Source: Paragorgia papillata (Eukaryota > Cnidaria > Anthozoa > Scleralcyonacea > Coralliidae). From it: a stretch of DNA of 64,000 bases. The notes below the pieces were generated by a model. The model was not told the origin of the DNA. It was given only the letters and a program-made list of their open reading frames with translations, and did no database searches. Of this stretch, positions 21,666-29,420 are shown piece by piece. How positions within the stretch are numbered: the first letter of the stretch is position 1; every line of letters starts with the position of its first letter. The DNA lies in the NCBI GenBank assembly GCA_035771165.1, contig JAWNZC010000234.1, forward strand, positions 3,753,001-3,817,000, read 5' to 3'. The position numbers were made by a program, and so were the translations under genes.

Positions 21666-22526
21666 TTACTTTTTGTATCTTTCTTTGTACTCTGTGTAAA
21701 CAAAATATGTTAAACCTATTGCAAGAACCCACAGATTTTTTGCCAACCATGCTAAACCTTTTGCACCCCAAGATAGTGCAGTTGCCAATATGCTCAAAAT
21801 TGGTGCCAATACGGGCCAAGCGGCTTTTGCAAGTTTTGCTAATGCTTTCCCTAATGCTCCTGTCGCCTTTGCTGTCGTTACAACAGCAGCTTTTCCAGCT
21901 AGTGCCACTGTTGTTATGATACCAGCAATGGAAATAGCAATAGCAGCTGATACACCCATGTTTTCTTTTGCCCATTCTTTAAATTTTTCAAATCTGGTTA
22001 AAATATGGGTTTCCGCTATTACTTCTGTTTCCTTTTCCACTGGTTTTATGTTTAACAACAACCTAATTCTGTCAGCTTGTAATGCAGATGCATCCCTCCC
22101 AATTCCAAAAAGGGATTGTTTTGTTTGGTTTTGTTCAGCCTTATATAAGTCGCCATAAAGTGTTTTGTTAATCTCGGCTGATTCTAGGATGGTTTTAAGT
22201 GTTTGTACTTGGTCTTCATAATCTAGGTGGGGGTCATCAATAATATATGAAACATCTTTCAAAACGCCAGCAATGTTTCCAAGGTTTGTATCCCTTTCCC
22301 CCCCTCTAACGTTAATCTCAGAAAAAATAGCATCCCCCATCATTATTATTCTGTCTTGTAGATCATTGGAAACGGCTTTTCGAAGTAGGTTGGCAGCTTC
22401 TGGGCTAATCCCAAGATTTTTTGCGAATAATCCAATTGCTGAGTATGTATTCTTCTTTTGCTTTTTCAAATAACTCACGGAATTCTCCAACTTTTTCCTC
22501 AAAATTTTTATCTGGGTTAAAGTCAT
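21666..22526 (-). CDS. Putative virion membrane protein, C-terminal part or separate gene
   Basis: 286 residues. The first half is helical (FAKNLGISPEAANLLRKAV). The C-terminal third is rich in Ala/Gly and hydrophobic, with about three segments (VSAAIAISIAGIITTVALAG; AAWPVLAPILSILATALSWG; WVLAIGLTYFVY) and a basic tail YKERYKK. Such proteins occur among the internal membrane-active proteins of Polinton and adintovirus relatives, but no family is named. It overlaps the 187-residue ORF by 122 bp. Its ATG lacks the AATAAA box, so it may be the continuation of that ORF after a frameshift near 22440. Confidence 0.55.
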   Translation of the reverse strand: MTLTQIKILRKKLENSVSYLKKQKKNTYSAIGLFAKNLGISPEAANLLRKAVSNDLQDRIIMMGDAIFSEINVRGGERDTNLGNIAGVLKDVSYIIDDPHLDYEDQVQTLKTILESAEINKTLYGDLYKAEQNQTKQSLFGIGRDASALQADRIRLLLNIKPVEKETEVIAETHILTRFEKFKEWAKENMGVSAAIAISIAGIITTVALAGKAAVVTTAKATGALGKALAKLAKAAWPVLAPILSILATALSWGAKGLAWLAKNLWVLAIGLTYFVYTEYKERYKK

Positions 22527-22968
22527 ATTTACCGTTTTTTAATTTGACAACAACCTTTACATTATCAAAGGTGATCCCATCGTTTGATACCAAACTTTTT
22601 CTAATTAGGGTTTTGCCTGCACTATCCTTGGCATAGCCAATTTTTATATTAAGTCCCATTTTGTCCTTAAAAAATTTTTTCCTTTTGTTGGTTATTCTTC
22701 TATTGGCATCACTAATTAACTTGTTTCTCCTTTTTTCTTGGCTTTTTATATAGTTTTCGTCTGCTTTTCCTTTACCACCATCAGTCCTTATTTTGGTTAG
22801 TCCTTCCTGTAATTTAGCATTGTCAACTTCGGGAAATACCATTCCATCAACATAACTTTCATCTAAATCGGTATCATCGTCAACATTTGTCTCAGCCTCT
22901 CCAGTGGCTTCTGCTTCTTGTTGTTTACCAAAATCATCAAGTCCAATGTTTTCAGGTTTTGTATCCAT
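22405..22968 (-). CDS. Acidic/basic protein upstream of the membrane protein (possibly same gene)
   Basis: 187 residues: acidic N-terminus (MDTKPENIGLDDFGKQQ, DDDTDLDES), a basic middle (KRRNKLISDANRRITNKRKK), then a likely folded segment (FDNVKVVVKLKNGKYDF). The last ten codons (NWIIRKKSWD) look random. The other frame gives a natural continuation from there, so a one-base shift near 22440 could join both into a ~470-residue protein. The start has AAATAAATA before its ATG. It lies 7 bp downstream of the integrase stop. Confidence 0.55.
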   Translation of the reverse strand: MDTKPENIGLDDFGKQQEAEATGEAETNVDDDTDLDESYVDGMVFPEVDNAKLQEGLTKIRTDGGKGKADENYIKSQEKRRNKLISDANRRITNKRKKFFKDKMGLNIKIGYAKDSAGKTLIRKSLVSNDGITFDNVKVVVKLKNGKYDFNPDKNFEEKVGEFRELFEKAKEEYILSNWIIRKKSWD

Positions 22969-22975
22969 TATTTAT

Positions 22976-23947
22976 TTATGTCTGGTCTCCAATAACTTTT
23001 ACCAACTCCTCGCCATAAAATTTTCCCATAATGTCCTCCTCCTTATCCCGAATTCTATACATAACTGGAACTCCTCTGAAAACCGCTGACACAGTAAAAA
23101 TTTCATCTGTAAAATTTGGATCATATCCTTTTGCAAAGTTTTTTCTGTATTTTTGAATTCTGACATGGTCCCCAATTTTAAATTTTGGGTTTACTTGAGA
23201 TTCTAAGGGTGGAATCCCATATAGTGTAAGAAAAACTTTGGATTGGTTACTATCATTGACATCTTTGGGTTTCATTTTAATGGTGCTGTGGATTGTGTTG
23301 TTGTAACTATTTGTAAACTTGTCAAGACTATTTAACCACTCTTTGTTTCCTTTGAAAGTAAAAAATTTCCACATCCTGGTTTTCAAAGTTCTGTTAAACC
23401 TTTCTACAAGTGCAGCCTTTCTGTGGGATTTGGATGAAAAATATTCTATGTTTAAAGATTTCAAAAGAGTTTTTACCCCAACATTATAAAACTCCTTTCC
23501 TTCGTCAAACTGGACTGTTTCTGGATATTTACCAAATCTTTTCTTAAATTCTTCCAACATTTTGGTAACACCTGGCACCATAGCAACAGTACTTTTTCTA
23601 TGGACAGGAACAGCAAAACCAAATCTTGACAAAATTTCAATACCTGTCAATATCCACTTTTGGTCATTATTTTCAGAACCAAATTTCGCCATATCCACCA
23701 AGTCCATTTGCATCTGGTCAGCAAGATTTTTAACAAATGTTTTTTGGTATTTTCTTGGTTTTCTAATGGTTTTGTGTAAAGTAAAAACTTTTTGGCTGTG
23801 CAACCACTCCTTTACTTGTTTTCGGGTTATTGAAGGGTTTTCTTTTACAGCAGCTTTGTAAAGTTTTTCCATGGATTGGTAACCGGTTACAGGATTGTAA
23901 TAAATATCTCGTAACTCAAGATCAATGAGTAAAAGTTCATCTTCCAT
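22976..23947 (-). CDS. int: Retroviral-type (rve) integrase
   Basis: 323 residues from the ATG of MEDELLLIDLELR. I chose it over the longer frame to 24076 because AAAATAAAA precedes it and the extension overlaps the divergent gene. It joins the element ends to host DNA and makes the 6-bp duplication. The catalytic triad is visible: D82 (QMDLVDM), D148 (VQFDEGKEFYN) and E182 (ALVERFNRTLK). The N-terminus (MEKLYKAAVK, TRKQVKEWLHSQKVFTLHK) is the Maverick-type pre-core. The C-terminus has an SH3/chromo-like stretch (FKIGDHVRIQKYRK, EIFTVSAVF). Intact. Confidence 0.93.
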   Translation of the reverse strand: MEDELLLIDLELRDIYYNPVTGYQSMEKLYKAAVKENPSITRKQVKEWLHSQKVFTLHKTIRKPRKYQKTFVKNLADQMQMDLVDMAKFGSENNDQKWILTGIEILSRFGFAVPVHRKSTVAMVPGVTKMLEEFKKRFGKYPETVQFDEGKEFYNVGVKTLLKSLNIEYFSSKSHRKAALVERFNRTLKTRMWKFFTFKGNKEWLNSLDKFTNSYNNTIHSTIKMKPKDVNDSNQSKVFLTLYGIPPLESQVNPKFKIGDHVRIQKYRKNFAKGYDPNFTDEIFTVSAVFRGVPVMYRIRDKEEDIMGKFYGEELVKVIGDQT

Positions 23948-24007
23948 TTTTATTTTAAGGGAAACTGGATTTTTTGCAATCCCAAAAATTTCAAACTTTA
24001 ATAAACA
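23948..24007. promoter_or_regulatory. Divergent promoter between integrase and the 401-residue gene
   Basis: Sixty bp lie between the two ATGs. CCCTTAAAATAAAAATG leads the integrase and CTTTAATAAACAATG the other gene. Confidence 0.45.
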
Positions 24008-25213
24008 ATGACAAAATTTAAAGAATGGCCAAAAGAGTGGGACGTTTTTGGAACAGTCCAGAAATTTACCAAACAACCAAAGGCTTCTGTAAACATAAAC
24101 ACTATTACCATATTTGCAAATGAAAAAGAAAACTTTATTGTAAACCTGAATCCCATAGATTTAACATTTCAACAGCCATTGAAAATAAGGAACCCAACAT
24201 TAAATGACTTTCTTACAATCCCATATTTTACATCCATTGCTGCCAGTTATGTTGCAAGCTATTTGTGTGGGATTTCAAACAAACATTTAAAGAATGGTTT
24301 TGAAAAATTTGGATCTTATTTTTTGACAAGCATTGTCCATTATCATTATGTTTTTCAGGTGAGAAGGTTTTTAAAACATCCAAACAAACTCAGAAGGTTT
24401 TTGACAGCGGATGTCATAAAAATTTTACAACACAACCCTAATGATGTTTGGGTTAAAAAGATAAGCAACTCTACACAAAGTGCAAAAGAATTTACACAAG
24501 ACATGAAGGACCTTGGATATGAAGTTAGGTATGTAAATTTAACAAAAAAGAGTTATGGGAGAATCAACACATATGAGGAATTGGTTTCAGCAGGATCGAG
24601 ACATTCCGATGATTTCAAACATTTTGTACCTGAAAGTTCTAATGGGTTAACATTATTAGGTCAAAAGTTGTTCCAACAATCCTTAGAATCTTTTGTTTAC
24701 TGTGTGTTGGGAGCCCAGGCAAAAACAAGGTGGGTCATTGTTGGCGAAGGTGCAAAAAGTTTACAAACACAAGAAGTGTTTAAAAAGTTAATGGAGGATA
24801 CAATAGCTCAGGATGACATTACTGTTTCTATTTCAAATATGAGACAGGCCATTAAGTCCACAAATGTTGTTCTAAATTTTGCCATAAGTCCGGGTTTAAT
24901 TTTAATTCCGTCAGACATGAGAATTCTTATTAACCCAATTAGTGGATTCAATAATGTTCTTACCCTGGCCACAAATAGGATGGTTCTTGGGCTCAACAGA
25001 CACTTAAATATTGGAAAACCCATTGGAAAACCCATTGGAAAATTTCCTGTAAAACCCTTTGGAAAACCTGTTAAAATTAATGAGAAAAAATACAAACCAG
25101 GAATATTTACTCCTGAAAACATTGAGAAAACCGATAACAGATTACCAGAAGTTTTTGGAGCTTCAATTGGAACGGTTTTCTTGGTATTTAAAGGAATAGC
25201 AAAATTAATTTAA
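24008..25213 (+). CDS. Unknown 401-residue protein (Polinton)
   Basis: Not recognised. The N-terminus is MTKFKEWPKEWDVFGTVQKF. A mixed alpha/beta-looking body follows, with YFTSIAASYVASYLCGISN and a compact stretch TRWVIVGEGAKSL. Near the C-terminus is a short direct repeat (KPIGKPIGKFPVKPFGKP), then a final hydrophobic stretch IGTVFLVFKGIAKLI that could touch a membrane. It is the first gene of a plus-strand pair, 12 bp before the TFIIB-like gene, and divergent from integrase. Opposite polarity to the capsid block suggests a different expression class, perhaps early; this is inference. Open throughout. Confidence 0.65.
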   Translation: MTKFKEWPKEWDVFGTVQKFTKQPKASVNINTITIFANEKENFIVNLNPIDLTFQQPLKIRNPTLNDFLTIPYFTSIAASYVASYLCGISNKHLKNGFEKFGSYFLTSIVHYHYVFQVRRFLKHPNKLRRFLTADVIKILQHNPNDVWVKKISNSTQSAKEFTQDMKDLGYEVRYVNLTKKSYGRINTYEELVSAGSRHSDDFKHFVPESSNGLTLLGQKLFQQSLESFVYCVLGAQAKTRWVIVGEGAKSLQTQEVFKKLMEDTIAQDDITVSISNMRQAIKSTNVVLNFAISPGLILIPSDMRILINPISGFNNVLTLATNRMVLGLNRHLNIGKPIGKPIGKFPVKPFGKPVKINEKKYKPGIFTPENIEKTDNRLPEVFGASIGTVFLVFKGIAKLI

Positions 25214-25225
25214 TAAAAGAAAGAA

Positions 25226-25894
25226 ATGTCATATCAAAATTTAGATGTTTTTGGAAACCCCATTATTGAAATTAAGGAAAAAAATGGCATCGCTGAAGCT
25301 TCGCAAAAACCAAAAGAATTTAACAAAAGTCTTTTAGAACTCGAAACTTGTAAGGACAAAAGTAGTTGTTGTAAGGTGCCAACTATCGAGGACCAAGGAT
25401 CCATAATTTGTGGGAAATGTGGTTTGGTGTTATTAAAGTTACATGCCTACAACCACAAAGAACTACCCACACCCATTTTGAAAAGGTATGTAAAAACATT
25501 TTGGAAATTGTTCCCAAAGGAGGAGAAAATTGTTGGTTACGAGATCATGAAATTTTTCAATAAGGCCAACAGAACTCTTGTGGGATTAGGTTTGGTTTTG
25601 GACAGAAAATATAGCATGAATTACATTATGTCCATTATTTTTGAAATCTGTCAAAGAAATGATCTTTTGGAAAAAATGAAAAAACCAACTTCATCAGAAC
25701 TAAAAACATTTGACGAGATAAAATATATTTTAAATTATTCTCCAAGAAATAATGCTTACATACCATACCAAACAGGATTCCAAGTTTTTGGCAATGCTCT
25801 TAGTGTTAAAAATGTTTTGGAAATAGAAGAAATGAGTGGGATCAGAAAGTGTAAGGAGTATAACAAAATTATCAAAGAAGGAAAGAAATGTTAA
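25226..25894 (+). CDS. TFIIB-like zinc-ribbon protein (Polinton)
   Basis: 222 residues. After a leader, SSCCKVPTIEDQGSIICG leads into a CGKCGLVLL knuckle. The pattern cysteines, DxG, then C-x2-CG-x-V fits the zinc ribbon of TFIIB-type factors. The first cysteine pair is irregular (C-K-D-K-S-S-C-C). The rest is helical (FWKLFPKEEKIVGYEIMKFF, YIMSIIFEICQRNDLLEK) and could hold one cyclin-like fold. A role in starting transcription of element genes is the natural guess. It lies 12 bp after the 401-residue gene; TTTAATAAAAGAAAG precedes the ATG. The GIAEASQKPK segment is encoded by a 35-bp repeat. Alternative: an unrelated zinc-binding protein. Confidence 0.55.
   Translation: MSYQNLDVFGNPIIEIKEKNGIAEASQKPKEFNKSLLELETCKDKSSCCKVPTIEDQGSIICGKCGLVLLKLHAYNHKELPTPILKRYVKTFWKLFPKEEKIVGYEIMKFFNKANRTLVGLGLVLDRKYSMNYIMSIIFEICQRNDLLEKMKKPTSSELKTFDEIKYILNYSPRNNAYIPYQTGFQVFGNALSVKNVLEIEEMSGIRKCKEYNKIIKEGKKC
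25277..25311. repeat. 35-bp dispersed repeat, copy in the TFIIB-like gene
   Basis: Identical over 35 bp to the inverse of 29866-29900; the core is GCATCGCTGAAGCTTCGC. It is read in the same frame in both genes (GIAEASQKP). Confidence 0.8.
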
Positions 25895-25920
25895 GAATCC
25901 CATAAAAACTTTTCAAAATA

Positions 25921-25939
25921 TATAACAAAAAATGTTATA
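25921..25939. terminator. Stem-loop between converging TFIIB-like and 132-residue genes
   Basis: Perfect 7-bp stem TATAACA / TGTTATA with an A5 loop. It is part of a ~44-bp sequence present inverted at 26677-26722. Confidence 0.65.
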
Positions 25940-25957
25940 AATTTTTACCAAATATTT

Positions 25958-26356
25958 TCAAACAACAACAGCCAACAACCAACCAGCACCAGCCCCTAAA
26001 AGTGTTACAGTAATAACCATATATTTTTCCATTTCATCGCTTGGTTGGTAATAATCATCGAGAACTGGTTCCACTGTTTTTTCTTGTAAGATTTCATGGA
26101 GTTCTTGGAAGGCTTTCGAAGTATCATGCATGTCATAATTTGCGTTCCGAATTTCATCCTGTAATTCTCTAACCTTGTCCTTTCTTTTAATTTCATTTTC
26201 AAAAAACTTTTCTTTGTCTTTTTGAAGTTTTTCTGTTGCCAAATTATGTCTTTTTAGCTCGTCAGCATAACCGTGTTTGTTAAATGACTGGAACAAATAT
26301 CCGGCACCAGCAAAGGCAACCGCATTAAACAACCCTCCTGCTATCATTGATGCCAT
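25958..26356 (-). CDS. Two-ended membrane protein with coiled coil (Polinton)
   Basis: 132 residues. A hydrophobic N-terminus (MASMIAGGLFNAVAFAGAGY) is followed by a long charged helix (LATEKLQKDKEKFFENEIKR, DKVRELQDEIR) and a C-terminal membrane segment (YMVITVTLLGAGAGWLLAVV). The layout would span or bridge a membrane. Function unknown; it sits in the virion gene block, so a structural role is plausible. TTTTTTTTAAATAA abuts the ATG. Confidence 0.6.
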   Translation of the reverse strand: MASMIAGGLFNAVAFAGAGYLFQSFNKHGYADELKRHNLATEKLQKDKEKFFENEIKRKDKVRELQDEIRNANYDMHDTSKAFQELHEILQEKTVEPVLDDYYQPSDEMEKYMVITVTLLGAGAGWLLAVVV

Positions 26357-26409
26357 TTATTTAAAAAAAAGAAGTTTGACTTTTGCAGTTCAAATTTTAA
26401 TCTTTCTCT

Positions 26410-26640
26410 CTATACTTTCTTTGGATCCACATTTTTCGGAATGTATCCTTTGTCCTGTGCCATTTTTACTGTAAATAGACCACCTGCAACCGCAACTCCA
26501 AGTTTAGCTGTTTCTTTAAAGCTTGCTGGCGCTGCGAGAGATTGGCCTGTTAACTTTTTAACGACCATACTTACTCCAACAGCTGCAACTGTTATCAGAG
26601 CTGCTTCATACAGATCATTTAAAACCTCGTTCTTATTCAT
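26410..26640 (-). CDS. Small hydrophobic membrane protein, 76 residues (Polinton)
   Basis: Two hydrophobic stretches (ALITVAAVGVSMVV and KLGVAVAGGLFTVKM) are separated by a polar loop. A charged tail (YIPKNVDPKKV) follows. The start has CCTATTATAATAA directly before ATG, one of the best examples of the box. Together with the 132-residue gene it is bracketed by inverted 44-bp hairpin repeats. Probably a virion membrane component; unproven. Confidence 0.6.
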   Translation of the reverse strand: MNKNEVLNDLYEAALITVAAVGVSMVVKKLTGQSLAAPASFKETAKLGVAVAGGLFTVKMAQDKGYIPKNVDPKKV

Positions 26641-26693
26641 TTATTATAATAGGAAAAAATCTTTCTAACAAAATTTATATTTGGTAAAAAATT

Positions 26694-26712
26694 TATAACA
26701 TTTTTTGTTATA
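26694..26712. terminator. Stem-loop after the penton-like gene
   Basis: Perfect 7-bp stem TATAACA / TGTTATA with a T5 loop, 28 bp past the stop. It is the inverse of the hairpin at 25921. Confidence 0.65.
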
Positions 26713-26740
26713 TATTTTAAGAATTTTTCAGAAAGTTTTT

Positions 26741-27388
26741 TCAGGGAGTCTTATAGTTCTGTGGACATAAAAAAATTTCAAGAAGAATATCGCCAACATT
26801 ATGATCAACTTTAAATTTAAGTTCATTGTAGACACCATTGTCTAACATGGCCTCAGAGTTGATGTTTGCAAATTTTTCAACTGATCCCTTCAATAATTGT
26901 CTTGTTGTAATTGGAAGAACTGCAGCTGTTCTATCCCGTTTTCCTGAAAATGATGTCCTAGTTCCATCAATCATTTCGCAGGTAATACAAACAAACCTCA
27001 TTCCAAGATTTATATTGACTGTTTCTGGACTGACAAGGTTTGCTCCTCCCCTAATTACTGTTGTTTCTGGATATCCAAGCAAAGGACCAAGTTTATGCAG
27101 GTAAAGGTCTCTTGTTGGGTATAATCTGATTTTACAGCTATATGGAAGTAATTCTGACTTTATTTCGTTTTCCTTTAATAATCTCATAATCATACCAACA
27201 GTCCAATAGCCATTGTAGAAACTAATTTTTTTTGTTCCATGCATAACATATGTTGGACTTGTTAAATTATTGAAATCCCAAAAAACTGTTGCATCCTTAA
27301 CAAGCAATTTTGTATCTTCAATGATCAAAGGATCTTCAAATTTAACAGTTGTTTCTCCATTTTTAAGTAGAATTCTTAGGTTCCTCAT
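26741..27388 (-). CDS. Penton-like minor capsid protein (single jelly roll, putative)
   Basis: 215 residues. Its layout follows minor capsid proteins of Mavericks: an extended N-terminus, then ISFYNGYWTVGMIMRLL, a LGPLLGYPETTVIRGG turn, VNINLGMRFVCITCEMIDG, and a C-terminal VYNELKFKVDHNVGDILLEI strand pair. In this family such proteins form the pentamers at capsid vertices. Its place directly after the ATPase, overlapping it by 26 bp, and close to the capsid gene supports the call. No catalytic motif. CATTCCATAATAA precedes the ATG. Confidence 0.7.
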   Translation of the reverse strand: MRNLRILLKNGETTVKFEDPLIIEDTKLLVKDATVFWDFNNLTSPTYVMHGTKKISFYNGYWTVGMIMRLLKENEIKSELLPYSCKIRLYPTRDLYLHKLGPLLGYPETTVIRGGANLVSPETVNINLGMRFVCITCEMIDGTRTSFSGKRDRTAAVLPITTRQLLKGSVEKFANINSEAMLDNGVYNELKFKVDHNVGDILLEIFLCPQNYKTP

Positions 27389-27986
27389 TTATTATGGAAT
27401 GATCATATGGATGAATTAGGTTAATCTCCAATTTTGAATATTTTTTGGATTTTAATGTTTCTTTTATTTTTTTCTCTTCTTCTTTTGAAATGTCTAAATA
27501 ATCATCTAAAATAACTTGCATATCCTTTCTGTTTGGGTTGTAAAAGGTAACCAGTTTTGAAATATTTTCTCTATATGGTTTTGCAATACTCGTCAGTTGT
27601 TGGGTAACAACTATTGTACTAATATTCATATGTCTGGCTCCAAAACCAAGTTTTACCAATTCGCTGGTTCTGTTTTTAACACTCTGTCCAGATGCACAGT
27701 CATCCAAAATAATTAAACTTGGGGTTCCTTTACAATAATCAACAACATATTTTAAAAAATCTTCTGACTCATCTTGATCGCAAGGGATAACAAAAAATCT
27801 TGGATCATTAAGATGGCCCCATTCTAAATATGTTTTGTTCCATACAAATGTAGGACATATTAAAACTATGTTTTCAAATTTTTTTTTGTAATTTTCAACT
27901 AAATTTTTCAACAAATAATGAGTCTTTCCACAACTGGTCATTCCAACAATGATCATATTAAATGGTTTTGGGTCTTCGTTTTCCAT
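27363..27986 (-). CDS. A32-like (FtsK/HerA) genome-packaging ATPase
   Basis: 207 residues. Walker A GMTSCGKT (residues 15-22) and Walker B LIILDDCAS (about 91-99) are clear. ISTIVVTQQLTSIAKPYREN fits the sensor/arginine-finger region of the A32 family. It pumps element DNA into capsids. Length is normal for Maverick ATPases. It lies between the capsid and penton genes, the usual late module. The start follows CCCAAGAAATAA. Intact. Confidence 0.92.
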   Translation of the reverse strand: MENEDPKPFNMIIVGMTSCGKTHYLLKNLVENYKKKFENIVLICPTFVWNKTYLEWGHLNDPRFFVIPCDQDESEDFLKYVVDYCKGTPSLIILDDCASGQSVKNRTSELVKLGFGARHMNISTIVVTQQLTSIAKPYRENISKLVTFYNPNRKDMQVILDDYLDISKEEEKKIKETLKSKKYSKLEINLIHPYDHSIINEEPKNST

Positions 27987-28000
27987 TTATTTCTTGGGAT

Positions 28001-28140
28001 TCTTAATATTTCTTAATGGTTCTTAATATAATTCTTAATAGTTCTTAATAGTTCTCAATAGTTCTCAATAGTTCTCAATAGTTCTCAATAGTTCTCAATA
28101 GTTCTCAATAGTTCTCAATAGTTCTCAATAGTTCTTAATA
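28001..28140. repeat. Tandem 10-bp repeat array between capsid and ATPase genes
   Basis: Eight perfect GTTCTCAATA units (28051-28130) are bordered by GTTCTTAATA units and degenerate copies up to about 28001. The last unit contains the capsid stop codon (28135-28137). It is the only spacing between capsid stop and ATPase start. Confidence 0.9.
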
Positions 28141-29346
28141 ATTTACACTCTGGAATGCTCCTCCTTGGACTTTCAGTAAGCCATCTGAAAGAATGAAAAC
28201 ATGACATCTGAGATCTGTTGCTGTCGCCTTTTTCTTAATTTCCAACATAATCCCAGATTGGGTGGTCAAAAGTTTTGTACCATCTCCATACACAGCATTG
28301 TCATTAATTGACCGAAGATCCACAACAAGTGCAAACTGGTTTTCTGTAAAGAACTCATCAGCTTGGATTGTTGGGTAATTAGTATGTCTGAAAAGTCGCT
28401 CAGCCTCTTCAAACAATCTCCGTTTTGGGATGCCTTGGGAGTAAATGCTATTTGGAACTCCTTCAATAGTAATTTTTACCCTTTCGATATTGGGGTACAC
28501 AAATTCTTCCGATCCTCCTCTTGTTGCTTTTGTAAACAACATTACAACCGCCTTCATACTCTTTCTTGGCAGATTAATGGTCTCGTTAATTAATGTTGAG
28601 GCTGCAGCCCATGGTGTGGTTTTCATTAAAGTTACATGCTCAAATGAAAGGGCTCGACCCGCTTGGTAAGAAGATTCTATTTCCTGGACCAAGGAAAAGT
28701 TGGTAATGGTTTCATACTCCAACTCAATATTTTCCAAAGAATAACCAGCCACAGATTGACTGCTTTGTGCTTTCATGATGCTGGTAGCTTTTGGTAGTGT
28801 AATTATGTATTGCAAGTCATTCGCCATGCTGTGGGGTGCGTATAGTCCATGATCCTTTAGAATTTTGTCCAACTTGATCCTCTGTTTTGTCCCATATACA
28901 GCTGCATATGTGTCAGAAGAGGCATCATCAGATTTCGAAATAAGTTTTCTCTGGTTTTCTGTTGCGATACCATCCTCAATCATGTTGGCTCTCTCATGCT
29001 TATCCATCCACAAGTCTTTGTAAGTCCCCAAAAGACTCTCTCCTGTGTTGTCGTAAACCTTCTCTCCTGCAAATCTAACTTCCAAACGTTCTTGGAGTTG
29101 TTTCGCAAGGTTGTTGTTAAACCACGACTTTGTGTTTTTGTTCTTAAAGTCGAACAGGAGGAACATTTTGTCAGGAACTAATGTTGTTCCTGGTTTGAGT
29201 TTTGGGATGTGGATGTAAATTACTTCTCCCTCATTAGCAGAATTGGGATTGAAAGTAATTACATTTCGAGCTCGTTCCCCAGTTATTGAACTTCTGTGTA
29301 ACCGGTTATAACCGGGTTCTAATTCAACTTCTCTCTCTGTATTCAT
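28135..29346 (-). CDS. MCP: Major capsid protein (double jelly roll)
   Basis: 403 residues. It matches the Maverick capsid layout: IYIHIPKLKPGTTLVPDKMF near residue 45, FNNNLAKQLQERLEVRF near 75, YKDLWMDKHERANMIEDGIA near 108, and LYAPHSMANDLQYIITLPKA near 165. INLPRKSMKAVVMLFTKA (about 265) and VKITIEGVPNSIYSQGIPKR (about 290) follow, then FALVVDLRS (about 340). Two eight-stranded barrels in one chain form the hexon-like trimers of the shell. Typical size is somewhat larger in adintoviruses. The start follows CCTATTATTATAATAA. Open throughout. Assignment rests on remembered family layout; no search was run. Confidence 0.85.
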   Translation of the reverse strand: MNTEREVELEPGYNRLHRSSITGERARNVITFNPNSANEGEVIYIHIPKLKPGTTLVPDKMFLLFDFKNKNTKSWFNNNLAKQLQERLEVRFAGEKVYDNTGESLLGTYKDLWMDKHERANMIEDGIATENQRKLISKSDDASSDTYAAVYGTKQRIKLDKILKDHGLYAPHSMANDLQYIITLPKATSIMKAQSSQSVAGYSLENIELEYETITNFSLVQEIESSYQAGRALSFEHVTLMKTTPWAAASTLINETINLPRKSMKAVVMLFTKATRGGSEEFVYPNIERVKITIEGVPNSIYSQGIPKRRLFEEAERLFRHTNYPTIQADEFFTENQFALVVDLRSINDNAVYGDGTKLLTTQSGIMLEIKKKATATDLRCHVFILSDGLLKVQGGAFQSVNY

Positions 29347-29378
29347 TTATTATAATAATAGGAAAATTTTTGAAAACT

Positions 29379-29400
29379 TCATTTCTTTACAGGAATGAAA
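29379..29400. terminator. Stem-loop after the 92-residue gene
   Basis: 6-bp stem TTCATT / AATGAA, extended by AAAA/TTTT after one mismatch. It lies 21 bp past the stop. Confidence 0.5.
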
Positions 29401-29420
29401 TTTTGTTGGGAAGGTTTCAT

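Noticed and set aside
22976..24076. Longer integrase start at 24076 (366 residues)
   Set aside because: The extension overlaps the divergent gene at 24008, is not integrase-like, and the promoter box sits before the ATG at 23947.
28001..28140. CRISPR-like array
   Set aside because: Units are 10 bp, contiguous and without spacers; the locus is eukaryotic.
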